Notes under the pieces: model-generated
Databases searched by the model: none
Told to the model about the DNA's origin: nothing
The model's input: only the letters and a program-made list of their open reading frames with translations
DNA from: Ferribacterium limneticum
GTDB lineage: Bacteria; Pseudomonadota; Gammaproteobacteria; Burkholderiales; Rhodocyclaceae
Reading direction: 5' to 3'
Length of the DNA stretch: 64,000 nt
NCBI RefSeq assembly: GCF_020510625.1
Contig: NZ_CP075191.1
Location: forward strand, 3,318,501-3,382,500
Shown here: positions 55,126 to 62,845 of the stretch, in pieces
How the letters are laid out: each line of letters starts with the position of its first letter
How positions within the stretch are numbered: the first letter of the stretch is position 1
Position numbers and translations under genes: made by a program

Positions 55126-55340
55126 TCCCTCCCCCCAACCCAAGCCCCAAGCACCCCATGCCTCAAGCACATACCTTAGAAACCGTGGCGCCGACGCGCG
55201 ACAACGATGATCGCCTGAGCCGCCTGCTGATCGTATCGGCCCTTTCCGTCCTGAGCATGGCCGGCATCGTTTTCTTGGTGTCGGACATCGTTGAATTGTT
55301 CCAGGTACTGGCTATCGAATCGGGAGTTCGAAACCTATGA
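55119..55340 (+). CDS. small single-pass membrane protein in chelatase operon
   Basis: A 73-residue protein with one helix (about 38-60, IVSALSVLSMAGIVFLVSDIV). ATG 55119 overlaps the receptor stop and has GGAGGG 4 bp upstream; ATG 55158 is possible. Its stop overlaps the next start by ATGA. Function unknown; a TonB-like or scaffold role would fit position but no motif supports it. Confidence 0.65.
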   Translation: MVIPPPNPSPKHPMPQAHTLETVAPTRDNDDRLSRLLIVSALSVLSMAGIVFLVSDIVELFQVLAIESGVRNL

Positions 55341-56185
55341 ACCGCCTTCTCGCCATCCTTCTGCTCTCTGCCGGCAGCAGCCTGACAGCCGCCGCAGAAA
55401 GCCCGGCCAGCCACAGCCTGGAACTGGCCTGCACCGACCTGCAACGCGCCCAGGATCATGCCCGCGCCTTTCTGGCACTGGTCGACAGCGGCCTTTACGA
55501 AGCAGCCTGGGAAAGCGGCACCTCCCATTACCGAAGCCAGCAGAAGAAAGACGAGTGGCTGAAAATGGCCAAGGACATGCTACAGCCGGCCGGCAAGCCG
55601 GCAAGGCGTGATCTGCAGGCATTTCGCCAGGCACAGGCAGCGGCGCCGCACGAGGCCAGCCGCGTCGCCACTTTCGATTATTTCATCACGCAGGCCGACG
55701 GCTCCCGCCACGCCGAGCGGCTGACGGTCGGCGCCTTGCCCGCCGAGGAATGCGGCGTGGTGCGCTATCAGGTCGATATCCGGCGCATGGCGCTGACCCG
55801 GATACTCGATGGCTTCATCGGCAATCTCAACAAGGCCGGTGGGCGTCTCGACTACAGCACGGACAGCCTGGTCGAAATCGAACGGGTGCTGATGGAGCAC
55901 GCCCCCGGCGGCGAGCCTCGCGCCAAGCAGACCAAGGGGGCTGATTACCGGGCCTTCGTGCATTTCCTCGGCCAATACGTCGGCGAGGTATTGGTTCGCC
56001 ATCATGGCGGCCAGTGGAGCCATACCCCAAGCCCCATCAACAAAGTACCACCACTGATCCTGATGCCCGGCGGGCGCCGCATCGATCCCCACCAGATGGT
56101 TGCCGATTACGCCCGGCAGCCGGCCATCGGCACCCTGCGCCAGGCGCTTGAGCGCGAACTGGCCGCTGCCGCCCCTCAACCCTGA
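55337..56185 (+). CDS. secreted protein with DUF4019-like N-terminal domain
   Basis: A 282-residue protein with a signal peptide (1-20). The N-terminal part (about 30-145) resembles DUF4019 (ARAFLALVDSGLYEAAWE). A second domain (about 165-280) includes YRAFVHFLGQYVGEVLVRHHGGQW, with a His pair that could bind heme or metal. It lies between a small membrane protein and the ExbB-like channel, so it may be the periplasmic partner of the chelatase or of its motor. Confidence 0.7.
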   Translation: MNRLLAILLLSAGSSLTAAAESPASHSLELACTDLQRAQDHARAFLALVDSGLYEAAWESGTSHYRSQQKKDEWLKMAKDMLQPAGKPARRDLQAFRQAQAAAPHEASRVATFDYFITQADGSRHAERLTVGALPAEECGVVRYQVDIRRMALTRILDGFIGNLNKAGGRLDYSTDSLVEIERVLMEHAPGGEPRAKQTKGADYRAFVHFLGQYVGEVLVRHHGGQWSHTPSPINKVPPLILMPGGRRIDPHQMVADYARQPAIGTLRQALERELAAAAPQP

Positions 56186-56212
56186 ATTCCTTTTTTTTCA
56201 ACCGGAGACTCC

Positions 56213-56698
56213 ATGCAAGCCAACCTGATCGAACTGTCGATGTACCAGATATCCCAGCTCTTCCTGATTCCGACCCTGGCTCTGATTGCCGCCCTCTTCC
56301 TCTACGCCTTCTGGGTGCTCGGCGAATTCGTCCTGCTCGCTTTCTACCGGCGCCAGGGCAAGGGGCGGCCGCTGGTCTCGCATTTCCGCCGCGACTCCAC
56401 ACTCAGCGCCGACGAACTCGATGTGATCGCCCACAAGCAGCTGGAAACCCCGCGCATCGCCAGCCGGGTAACGCCGATGCTCGGCCTGGTCGCCACCATG
56501 ATCCCCATGGGCCCGGCGCTCAAATCGCTCTCCGACGGCAACCTGGCCAAGGTTTCCGACAACCTGACCATCGCCTTCTCGGCCGTCATCCTGGCGCTGA
56601 TCGCCGCCTCCATCACCTACTGGGTGGTCAATGTCCGTCGCCGCTGGCTGGCCGAGGAAATGCTCGAAATCGAAGCCTTGCGCGGGGCGCAAGCATGA
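56213..56698 (+). CDS. MotA/TolQ/ExbB family proton channel protein
   Basis: A 161-residue protein with three helices (about 13-43, 84-104 and 117-141). The ExbB/TolQ core is visible as RVTPMLGLVATMIPMGPAL and AFSAVILALIAASITYWVV. It would use the proton gradient to drive a partner. It follows a GGAGA site and overlaps the DUF2149 gene by ATGA. In Hmu-type operons this pair accompanies the CobN-like HmuS. Confidence 0.87.
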   Translation: MQANLIELSMYQISQLFLIPTLALIAALFLYAFWVLGEFVLLAFYRRQGKGRPLVSHFRRDSTLSADELDVIAHKQLETPRIASRVTPMLGLVATMIPMGPALKSLSDGNLAKVSDNLTIAFSAVILALIAASITYWVVNVRRRWLAEEMLEIEALRGAQA

Positions 56699-57018
56699 GC
56701 CTGAAGCTGCTGCACGAACCGGAAACCGAGGACCCGATCCTGTCGGTGGTCAATCTGATCGACATCTTCCTCGTCATCATCGCCGCGCTGCTCATCACCG
56801 TGGCGCAAAACCCGCTGATCAACCCGTTCAACAAGCAGGACGTGACGGTCATTACCGACCCCGGCAAGCCGACCATGGAAGTGACCATCAAGAAGGGCGA
56901 GAAGATCGAGCACTACAAGGCCAACGGCAACATCGGCAGCGGCGACGGCGAAAAGGCCGGCGTCGCCTACCGCATGAAGGACGGCTCGATGGTCTACGTC
57001 CCGGAAGGCAAGGAGTAA
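56695..57018 (+). CDS. DUF2149 protein, ExbD-like partner
   Basis: A 107-residue protein with one N-terminal helix (NLIDIFLVIIAALLITVAQ, about 20-38) that carries Asp23, placed like the proton-path Asp of ExbD/TolR. A small periplasmic domain follows. DUF2149 genes regularly follow MotA/TolQ/ExbB genes beside CobN-like chelatases. Together they may form a dedicated motor for the chelatase. Confidence 0.87.
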   Translation: MSLKLLHEPETEDPILSVVNLIDIFLVIIAALLITVAQNPLINPFNKQDVTVITDPGKPTMEVTIKKGEKIEHYKANGNIGSGDGEKAGVAYRMKDGSMVYVPEGKE

Positions 57019-57021
57019 GCC

Positions 57022-57300
57022 ATGAGCGACAGCTGCGAAACCGATCCCATGCCCAGCGCCCTGCGCCTGGCCGCCATCGTCACCCTGCTCTCGGCCTCGG
57101 CCCTGCGCGGTCCGACGGTCGCCAAGACCGCCGCCCTGCGTACCCACCTGTGCGCTGCGCTCGCCGACGAGACGCTGGCGCCGCAACTGCGCGATGCCCT
57201 CGAACAATCCCTGGCCGGCTGGCGGGCCGTGGACTGCCACCCGGACTCGGTCAGCGTCCCGCTCTGCCCGCTGACCGCACCCGGCCAGTCTTTGCACTAA
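57022..57300 (+). CDS. small protein of unknown function, end of chelatase operon
   Basis: A 92-residue protein with a weakly hydrophobic stretch (ALRLAAIVTLLSASALRG) and four Cys (SCETD, LCAAL, DCHPD, LCPLT). It starts 3 bp after the DUF2149 stop, so it is the last gene before the 57318 repeat. No family recognised. Confidence 0.65.
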   Translation: MSDSCETDPMPSALRLAAIVTLLSASALRGPTVAKTAALRTHLCAALADETLAPQLRDALEQSLAGWRAVDCHPDSVSVPLCPLTAPGQSLH

Positions 57301-57317
57301 GGAGACGCTGAAATATT

Positions 57318-57385
57318 CGTCATCCCCGCGAAAGCGGGGACCCAGTTCGTTGATTTTTCTGGATTCCCGCCTACGCGGGAATGAC
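57318..57385. repeat. REP-like dispersed repeat, family 1
   Basis: CGTCATCCCCGCGAAAGCGG at the left end and GATTCCCGCCTACGCGGGAA followed by TGAC at the right end; same type as 3480-3547. It separates the chelatase operon from the S4 paralogue. Confidence 0.85.
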
Positions 57386-57441
57386 ATTCCCGAATAAATC
57401 AGCAGCTACCTAACCCGTTTTCACATACCAAGGAGAACCCA

Positions 57442-58059
57442 ATGTCCCGTTACACCGGCCCCCGCCTCAAAGTCCTGCGCGCCCTCGGCGTCGATCTACC
57501 CGGCCTGTCCCGAAAATCCATGCAGGAACGTGCCCAGCCACCCGGCCAGCATGGCGCCAAGAAGAATGCCGGCCGCAAGTCCGAGTTCGGCCTGCAACTG
57601 ATGGAAAAGCAGAAGCTGCGCTACAACTACGGCCTGACCGAACGGCAACTACGCCGCGTGGTGACCGACGCCAAGAAGGATAGAGGCGCCACCGGCGACA
57701 AACTGGTCGAACTGCTCGAACGCCGCCTCGACAACCTCGTCTTCCGTGCCGGCTTCGCGCCGACCATCCCGGCTGCGCGCCAGCTGGTCAGCCATGGAAA
57801 ATTCCAGTTGAACGGCAAGCGCGTGACCATTCCGTCTATCCGCATCCGCATTGGCGACAGCTTTGGCCCTTCCGACGAGGGCAAGAAAATCGACCTCGTC
57901 CGCGCCACGCTTGAAGCGCCAGCACTGGATCGTCCGGAATGGATCGCCTACGACCCAGCGACGCAAACGGCCCGCCTGAGCCACTTGCCCGATGGCGACT
58001 CAGCCCCCTTCCCGCTCGACCTCCAGCGCGTGGTCGAGTACTACGCCACGCGCATGTAA
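57442..58059 (+). CDS. ribosomal protein S4 paralogue
   Basis: A 205-residue protein with the full S4 architecture: N-terminal SRYTGPRLKVLRALG, RAQPPGQHGAKK, EKQKLRYNYGLTERQLRR, and the S4 RNA-binding domain (LVELLERRLDNLVFRAGF, then SHGKFQLNGKRV). It has no Cys, so it cannot bind zinc. It is not in a ribosomal operon; an AGGAGA site precedes ATG and its stop overlaps a TonB receptor start (TAATG). It may replace the main S4 under metal limitation; no such role is shown by the sequence. Confidence 0.85.
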   Translation: MSRYTGPRLKVLRALGVDLPGLSRKSMQERAQPPGQHGAKKNAGRKSEFGLQLMEKQKLRYNYGLTERQLRRVVTDAKKDRGATGDKLVELLERRLDNLVFRAGFAPTIPAARQLVSHGKFQLNGKRVTIPSIRIRIGDSFGPSDEGKKIDLVRATLEAPALDRPEWIAYDPATQTARLSHLPDGDSAPFPLDLQRVVEYYATRM

Positions 58060-60143
58060 TGCGCCTCGCTCTCCCGCTGCTGGCCACACTTGTCGCGACG
58101 CCGTGTTTCGCCGCCGAGGCCCCTGAAAAGGAAAAAACCCTGGGCGAAGTGGTCGTTGGCCAGCAACGGGAAAGCTCAGCGAAGCGCCCCTTCCTGCGCG
58201 ACCAGGTGGCCCCGGTCGAAAGTTGCACCGTCGAGGAATTCACCAAATCCGGCGCCACCAACATCAACGAGGCACTCGACAAGCGGCCGGGCGTCGCCGT
58301 CCAGGTCGAATGCTCGATCTGCAACGCCCGTTTCATTTCGCTGAACAACCTGCCCGGCCGCTACACGACCCTGCTGATCGATGGTGTGTCGCTGTTCTCC
58401 GCCGTTTCACAAGCCTACGGCCTCGATTCGGTCGGCCTGCGCGGCCTGGAGCGCATCGACCTGATGCGCGGCGCCGGCGCCTCCGGCCTGGCGCCGGATG
58501 CGCTGGCCGGCACGGTCAACATGGTGACTCGTCGCCCGGTCAAAGACGAAGCGATGATCGAGATGGCCGTTGGCCAGTACGGCAGCCGCCGGCTCGATGC
58601 CCAAGTCGCCGCCGCCGGCAAGGCCGGGGCCATCACCGCCAACATCCACACCAACAACCATGACTCGGTCGATGGCGACGGCAATGGCGTTTCCGAATAC
58701 ACCGGCTACAGCCGCAAGCTGGGTGGCATCGGCTTCTTCGTCGACGATATCGGCGGTTTCAAGCTCAAGGGCCGGATCGACGCCGTCGACGAGAAGCGCA
58801 ACGGCGGCGCCATCGGCAACGATTACGACGCGATCAAGACCAGCCGCAGCGGCAATCCCTTCGATTTTTCCAAGGGTGCCCATGCCTCGCCCTATGTTGA
58901 CGGTTGGGTCAATCCGACCGACGGCAGCAAGGTCAGCTACACCGACGGCCGCACCGGGCTGTCTGAAATCATTTTCACCCAGCGTCAATCGGCCTATATC
59001 ACCGGTGAAAAGCGCCTTGGCGAAGCGGTCCTCAATGTCGCCACCGGCTATGCCCATCACGATCAGGATTCCTTCTACGAAGGCAACGTTTACCAGGCCA
59101 AGCAGAACCAGGGCTACCTGATGGGCAGCCTCAAGGCGCCGCTCGCCGGCGGCATCTGGACGGCACTGGCCGACTGGCGCTACGAAGACCTGCGTTCGAA
59201 GGCCGAACTACCCGACGGCACGCCAGCCAACGGCCTCGATAGCTACACCTTCCGCACGCCCGGCCTTGGCCTGGCCGCCAACTACGCCTTCCTTGACGAC
59301 CTGTTGGAAGTCGGCGCCAACCTGCGCTGGGAAAATCACAACGTTTATGGCGAACAACTGGCGCCTCGCCTCAACCTGCTCTGGCGCCACAACGGACACG
59401 CCAACAGCCGGCTCTCTGCCGGCCAGGGCTACCGCGCCCCGACCAGCTATTTCGAGCAGGACCACGGCATCCTCAAAACGCTGGTTGTCCGCAACGCCAC
59501 CGACGGCGTCGAGGAATCCAAGAACCTGATGTACACCTTCGACTATCAGGACGGCGACTGGAAATTCCTCGGCAACGCCCATTACACCAAGCTCGACAAC
59601 TTGGCCTGGCTAGACATCGGCGCGACGGAATCGGTGCTGCGCAGCGCCAGCGAGTCGGTCAAGGTCAAGGGCTTCGACATGCAGTTGGGCTATCAGGTAA
59701 GCAAATCGCTGGCCGCCAGCATCGGACTTGAAACCGCGCGCTACGATTTCCCGGTCGGCACCCTCGCCTTCGCCCGCCCGGAGCGTCGCGTCTTTCTCTC
59801 GGCCGACTGGGAGAGCGGTAGCTGGAACGTCTTCGTGCGCGCCACCTGGACCGGCTCGCAGAATCTGGCCAAGTTCTACTACCGCGACGAACAACACTAC
59901 AACTTCGACGGCAGCGCCAAACCCGACAAGAGCCCGACCTTCTGGACCATCGACACCCGCATCCAGTACGCCATCGACAAACGTTGGGCCGTCTTCGCCG
60001 GGGCCGACAACCTGTTCGATTACAAGCAGAGCGACCACGACGGCATGTTGTGGATCAACGCCGCCGGCACGGTCGACGTCACCCATATCTGGGGACCGAA
60101 CCGTGGGCGGTTCGTCTACGGCGGGCTCAGGTTCGAACTGTAA
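58059..60143 (+). CDS. TonB-dependent receptor, translationally coupled to S4 paralogue
   Basis: A 694-residue receptor with a signal peptide (1-19, PCFAA). The plug has an unusual CSICN motif (VECSICNARF) plus an upstream Cys (ESCTVEEF), and NNLPGRYTTLLIDGVSLFS. The barrel ends GGLRFEL. The Cys cluster could form a disulfide or bind metal. ATG 58059 overlaps the S4 stop by 1 bp with no separate ribosome site, so its expression depends on S4 translation. Ligand unknown. Confidence 0.88.
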   Translation: MRLALPLLATLVATPCFAAEAPEKEKTLGEVVVGQQRESSAKRPFLRDQVAPVESCTVEEFTKSGATNINEALDKRPGVAVQVECSICNARFISLNNLPGRYTTLLIDGVSLFSAVSQAYGLDSVGLRGLERIDLMRGAGASGLAPDALAGTVNMVTRRPVKDEAMIEMAVGQYGSRRLDAQVAAAGKAGAITANIHTNNHDSVDGDGNGVSEYTGYSRKLGGIGFFVDDIGGFKLKGRIDAVDEKRNGGAIGNDYDAIKTSRSGNPFDFSKGAHASPYVDGWVNPTDGSKVSYTDGRTGLSEIIFTQRQSAYITGEKRLGEAVLNVATGYAHHDQDSFYEGNVYQAKQNQGYLMGSLKAPLAGGIWTALADWRYEDLRSKAELPDGTPANGLDSYTFRTPGLGLAANYAFLDDLLEVGANLRWENHNVYGEQLAPRLNLLWRHNGHANSRLSAGQGYRAPTSYFEQDHGILKTLVVRNATDGVEESKNLMYTFDYQDGDWKFLGNAHYTKLDNLAWLDIGATESVLRSASESVKVKGFDMQLGYQVSKSLAASIGLETARYDFPVGTLAFARPERRVFLSADWESGSWNVFVRATWTGSQNLAKFYYRDEQHYNFDGSAKPDKSPTFWTIDTRIQYAIDKRWAVFAGADNLFDYKQSDHDGMLWINAAGTVDVTHIWGPNRGRFVYGGLRFEL

Positions 60144-60492
60144 TCCCTGGAATTTTTACCCGCAGGACGAAGACGGCCGGTAAACGCAACTGAAAATAGC
60201 GCGGATTATCGAACTACCCTACGACCATCCAGATAAATCCTTGAAAGTGAGCACCGGTATCCGTGAGTGGGGCATTGTCCTCCGGAGCAATCCCGTTAGC
60301 CTGGTATGCACTGGCACCACCTGGGACTTGTGAACCAGAAAAAAGAGATAGTCTGGACTTTGGCAGTCGCTTGGATTGGCTGCTTGTGCGTGATCACACC
60401 CTGATCGCACTGGATGTAATCAATCGATTCAGCAGTAGTTAGGTTGGTATCCCAAGGGAGTAACAAAACGCCGAAATAACCGACCCAGAAAG
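60144..60492. other. intergenic stretch with possible short ORF
   Basis: About 350 bp after the last TonB receptor, of lower GC than its neighbours. It holds one plausible short reading frame (60263-60442) and no repeat, Fur box or transposon ends that I can recognise. Confidence 0.5.
60263..60442 (+). CDS. possible short ORF or gene remnant
   Basis: A 59-residue frame from GTG 60263 to TAG 60442. The product ends DFGSRLDWLLVRDHTLIALD plus nine residues and has a protein-like composition, unlike shadow frames here. There is no clear ribosome site, and the frame is closed just upstream, so it may be the C-terminal remnant of a lost gene. No family recognised. Confidence 0.3.
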   Translation: MSGALSSGAIPLAWYALAPPGTCEPEKRDSLDFGSRLDWLLVRDHTLIALDVINRFSSS

Positions 60493-60517
60493 CAAAAAGC
60501 CATCCCGGAGGATGGCT
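60493..60517 (-). terminator. intrinsic terminator after tRNA-Pro
   Basis: On the minus strand an 8-bp stem (AGCCATCC / GGATGGCT) with a TCCG loop is followed by TTTTTG, 24 bp after the tRNA 3' end. Confidence 0.8.
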
Positions 60518-60540
60518 AAGTGCTTTTTCTTTGCAGTTTT

Positions 60541-60617
60541 TGGTCGGAGTGACAGGATTCGAACTTGCGACCCCTGCGTCCCGAACGCAGTGCTCTACCA
60601 GGCTGAGCTACACTCCG
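60541..60617 (-). tRNA. tRNA-Pro (anticodon CGG)
   Basis: A 77-nt cloverleaf on the minus strand. The acceptor stem is CGGAGTG/CACTCCG with discriminator A and encoded CCA. The D-loop contains AGCCTGGT, the anticodon stem is CTGCG/CGCAG with loop TTCGGGA (anticodon CGG), and the T-arm has GTTCGAATC. It reads CCG proline codons. It lies 16 bp after ispB in the same direction. Confidence 0.95.
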
Positions 60618-60633
60618 ACGACCGTTGAGATGA

Positions 60634-61602
60634 CTAGTGATTCCTCTCAACTGCAAAGAGCGTCAATTGTAGCAGAGCTTTCTTGTAATTTGAATCCCCC
60701 AGACACTGAATTGATGATTTCGCCAACTCAGCCTCTTGAATTGCACGGCTCCTTGCGTGATCCAGCGCGCCACTACTGCGAATCGCCTCAAGCACCAACG
60801 GAAAATCATCACGACCACCTTCTTCGATAGCCTTGCGGACGCATGCTGCCTGCTCGGGTGTGCCATGCTGCATCACGTAGATCAGCGGCAGGGTCGGCTT
60901 TCCCTCGGCTAGGTCGTCACCAAGATGCTTGCCGGTATCGGCCTCTTGGCCAGAATAATCGAGAACATCGTCGATCAACTGGAAGGCCGTGCCGAGATGC
61001 ATGCCGTAGGCCGTCAGCGCCTTCTCAACTTCCGGCGTCGCCTGGCCAAGAATTGCGCCAAGCTGGGCTGCCGCCTCGAACAGCTTGGCTGTCTTGTAGT
61101 GGATGACTTGCATGTAGCGCGCTTCATCGACATCGGCATCGTGGCAGTTCATCAACTGAAGAACCTCACCCTCTGCGATGACATTGGTCGCATCGGAGAG
61201 GACCTGCATCACCCGCATGTTGTCGACCGCGACCATCATCTGGAAAGCGCGTGAATACAGGAAGTCACCGACCAGAACGCTGGCGGCATTGCCGAACATG
61301 GCGTTGGCCGTATTGCGTCCGCGACGTAATGCGGACTCATCCACAACGTCATCATGCAACAGGGTGGCCGTATGAATGAACTCGACGACTGCCGCCATTT
61401 CATGATGCCGAGTCCCCTGGTAATCCAGGGCGCCGGCCGCCAGCAGGACCAGCGCCGGGCGCATCCGTTTGCCGCCGCTGCTGATGATGTATTCGGCCAC
61501 CTGCCGGACCAGCACCACGTCGGAGTAAAGACGGTCGCGGATGACCGCATCGACGGCCTTCATGTCGGGCCCGATCAGGGCATAGAGCTGTTCCAGAGTC
61601 AC
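60634..61602 (-). CDS. ispB: octaprenyl diphosphate synthase
   Basis: A 322-residue trans-prenyltransferase that makes the ubiquinone side chain. The two Asp-rich motifs are LLHDDVVDES and LIDDVLDY; GGKRMRPAL binds substrate. GTG 61602 gives the normal IspB opening (TLEQLYALIGPDMKAVDAVI) and has AAGGA upstream; an in-frame start at 61659 would add 19 residues. Confidence 0.93.
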   Translation of the reverse strand: MTLEQLYALIGPDMKAVDAVIRDRLYSDVVLVRQVAEYIISSGGKRMRPALVLLAAGALDYQGTRHHEMAAVVEFIHTATLLHDDVVDESALRRGRNTANAMFGNAASVLVGDFLYSRAFQMMVAVDNMRVMQVLSDATNVIAEGEVLQLMNCHDADVDEARYMQVIHYKTAKLFEAAAQLGAILGQATPEVEKALTAYGMHLGTAFQLIDDVLDYSGQEADTGKHLGDDLAEGKPTLPLIYVMQHGTPEQAACVRKAIEEGGRDDFPLVLEAIRSSGALDHARSRAIQEAELAKSSIQCLGDSNYKKALLQLTLFAVERNH

Positions 61603-61741
61603 GGCAGGTAATTCCTTGAAGAAGCGCGGAATCTTAGGGGGCTGACGGTGCCCAGTCAAGGCCGAAGGATCAAGGATACACTCCGTTGCACCTGCAGTTT
61701 GTTAAACTCCTCTGATTAAATAAAAACCATCGGGAGAGGGC

Positions 61742-62845
61742 ATGGAGATTCGTTCATTTGTTGCACCAGTCATCCAGGATCGAGAGGCACTGGAGGAGTT
61801 TGCTGATGCGCTGAACGACCGTGCTCCAGAGATTGAGCGTGATGTTGCACGGCTCAAGGAAACACCGCTGGACAAGGAGATCACGGCTAGCCTTTTCCGA
61901 GCCGTCCACAACATCAAAGGCGACTCTTCGCTCTGCAAGTTCGACCTCGGCGTTGCCATCGCCCACCCGATCGAAACGATGATGGGGCGCTTCCGGGAAG
62001 GGGAGATTCCATTTTCTGATCTACTGGCCGAACTGGTATTACTCGCCGTCGACCGATTGGAACTGGCCACGGATGCCCTGTTGGCCAATAAGCCGTTGGA
62101 AAATCTCCGTCTGCAAATCCTCGTTCAAGGACTGGAAGAGGTTGCCCTGGAGAGCGCCCAGCAAATCGAGTTCGCCTGTGCCGAGCTGATCGAGGCGGTC
62201 ACCGGTTTCCCTCCGGTCATCCCCGAGATTTCGAGCCGGCCACCCAAAGGGGCGACACCAAAATTCGGCCAGAAAAATGCCAATAGCGACCTTCAGTTTT
62301 TCCGTTCGCTGGCGTTGCAGTTCGAAGGCCGTTCTCCGCTGTTCAAGGGACGAACGATGCGCATCCTCCGCCTTGCGCAGGAAACCAACAAGGCGGGCAG
62401 CAACGCAGTCGATCCTGTTCAACTCGAAGCAGCCGTTTATCTGCACGATGTTGGCATGATGCTGCTGCCGGAATCCATCTGGTTGAAAGTCGGCAAGATG
62501 TCGCCGGAAGACAAGGTCGCATTGCGCAACCATCCCGGATTTGCCGCAGGACTGTTACTCCGCATGCCGGGCTGGGAATCCGCCGCAGAAATGGTCGCCC
62601 AGCATCACGAAATGCACGATGGCGGGGGCTATCCAAACCAATTGCAAAACGCGGACATTTGCCCCGGCGCAAAAATTCTCTCCATTGTCGATGCTTTCGA
62701 AGCGGTCATGCTCAAGCATATCCATCGCGGCAAAAACCGTTCAGTGCTTCGCGCGATCGCCGAAATCAACGCTTGCGACAACCAGTTTGCACCAGAGTGG
62801 ATCGCTCCGTTCAACGCCGTGATTCGCAAGACCATAGAAACCTGA
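61742..62845 (+). CDS. Hpt and HD-GYP domain fusion protein
   Basis: A 367-residue signalling protein. The N-terminal helical part contains VHNIKGDSSL with H56, the phospho-acceptor context of Hpt domains. The C-terminal HD-GYP domain has HD at 235-236, HHE at 288-290 and GGGYP at 294-298, the c-di-GMP phosphodiesterase site. Hpt plus HD-GYP without a receiver is an uncommon pairing and suggests phosphorelay control of c-di-GMP. It overlaps tcdA by 1 bp. Confidence 0.82.
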   Translation: MEIRSFVAPVIQDREALEEFADALNDRAPEIERDVARLKETPLDKEITASLFRAVHNIKGDSSLCKFDLGVAIAHPIETMMGRFREGEIPFSDLLAELVLLAVDRLELATDALLANKPLENLRLQILVQGLEEVALESAQQIEFACAELIEAVTGFPPVIPEISSRPPKGATPKFGQKNANSDLQFFRSLALQFEGRSPLFKGRTMRILRLAQETNKAGSNAVDPVQLEAAVYLHDVGMMLLPESIWLKVGKMSPEDKVALRNHPGFAAGLLLRMPGWESAAEMVAQHHEMHDGGGYPNQLQNADICPGAKILSIVDAFEAVMLKHIHRGKNRSVLRAIAEINACDNQFAPEWIAPFNAVIRKTIET

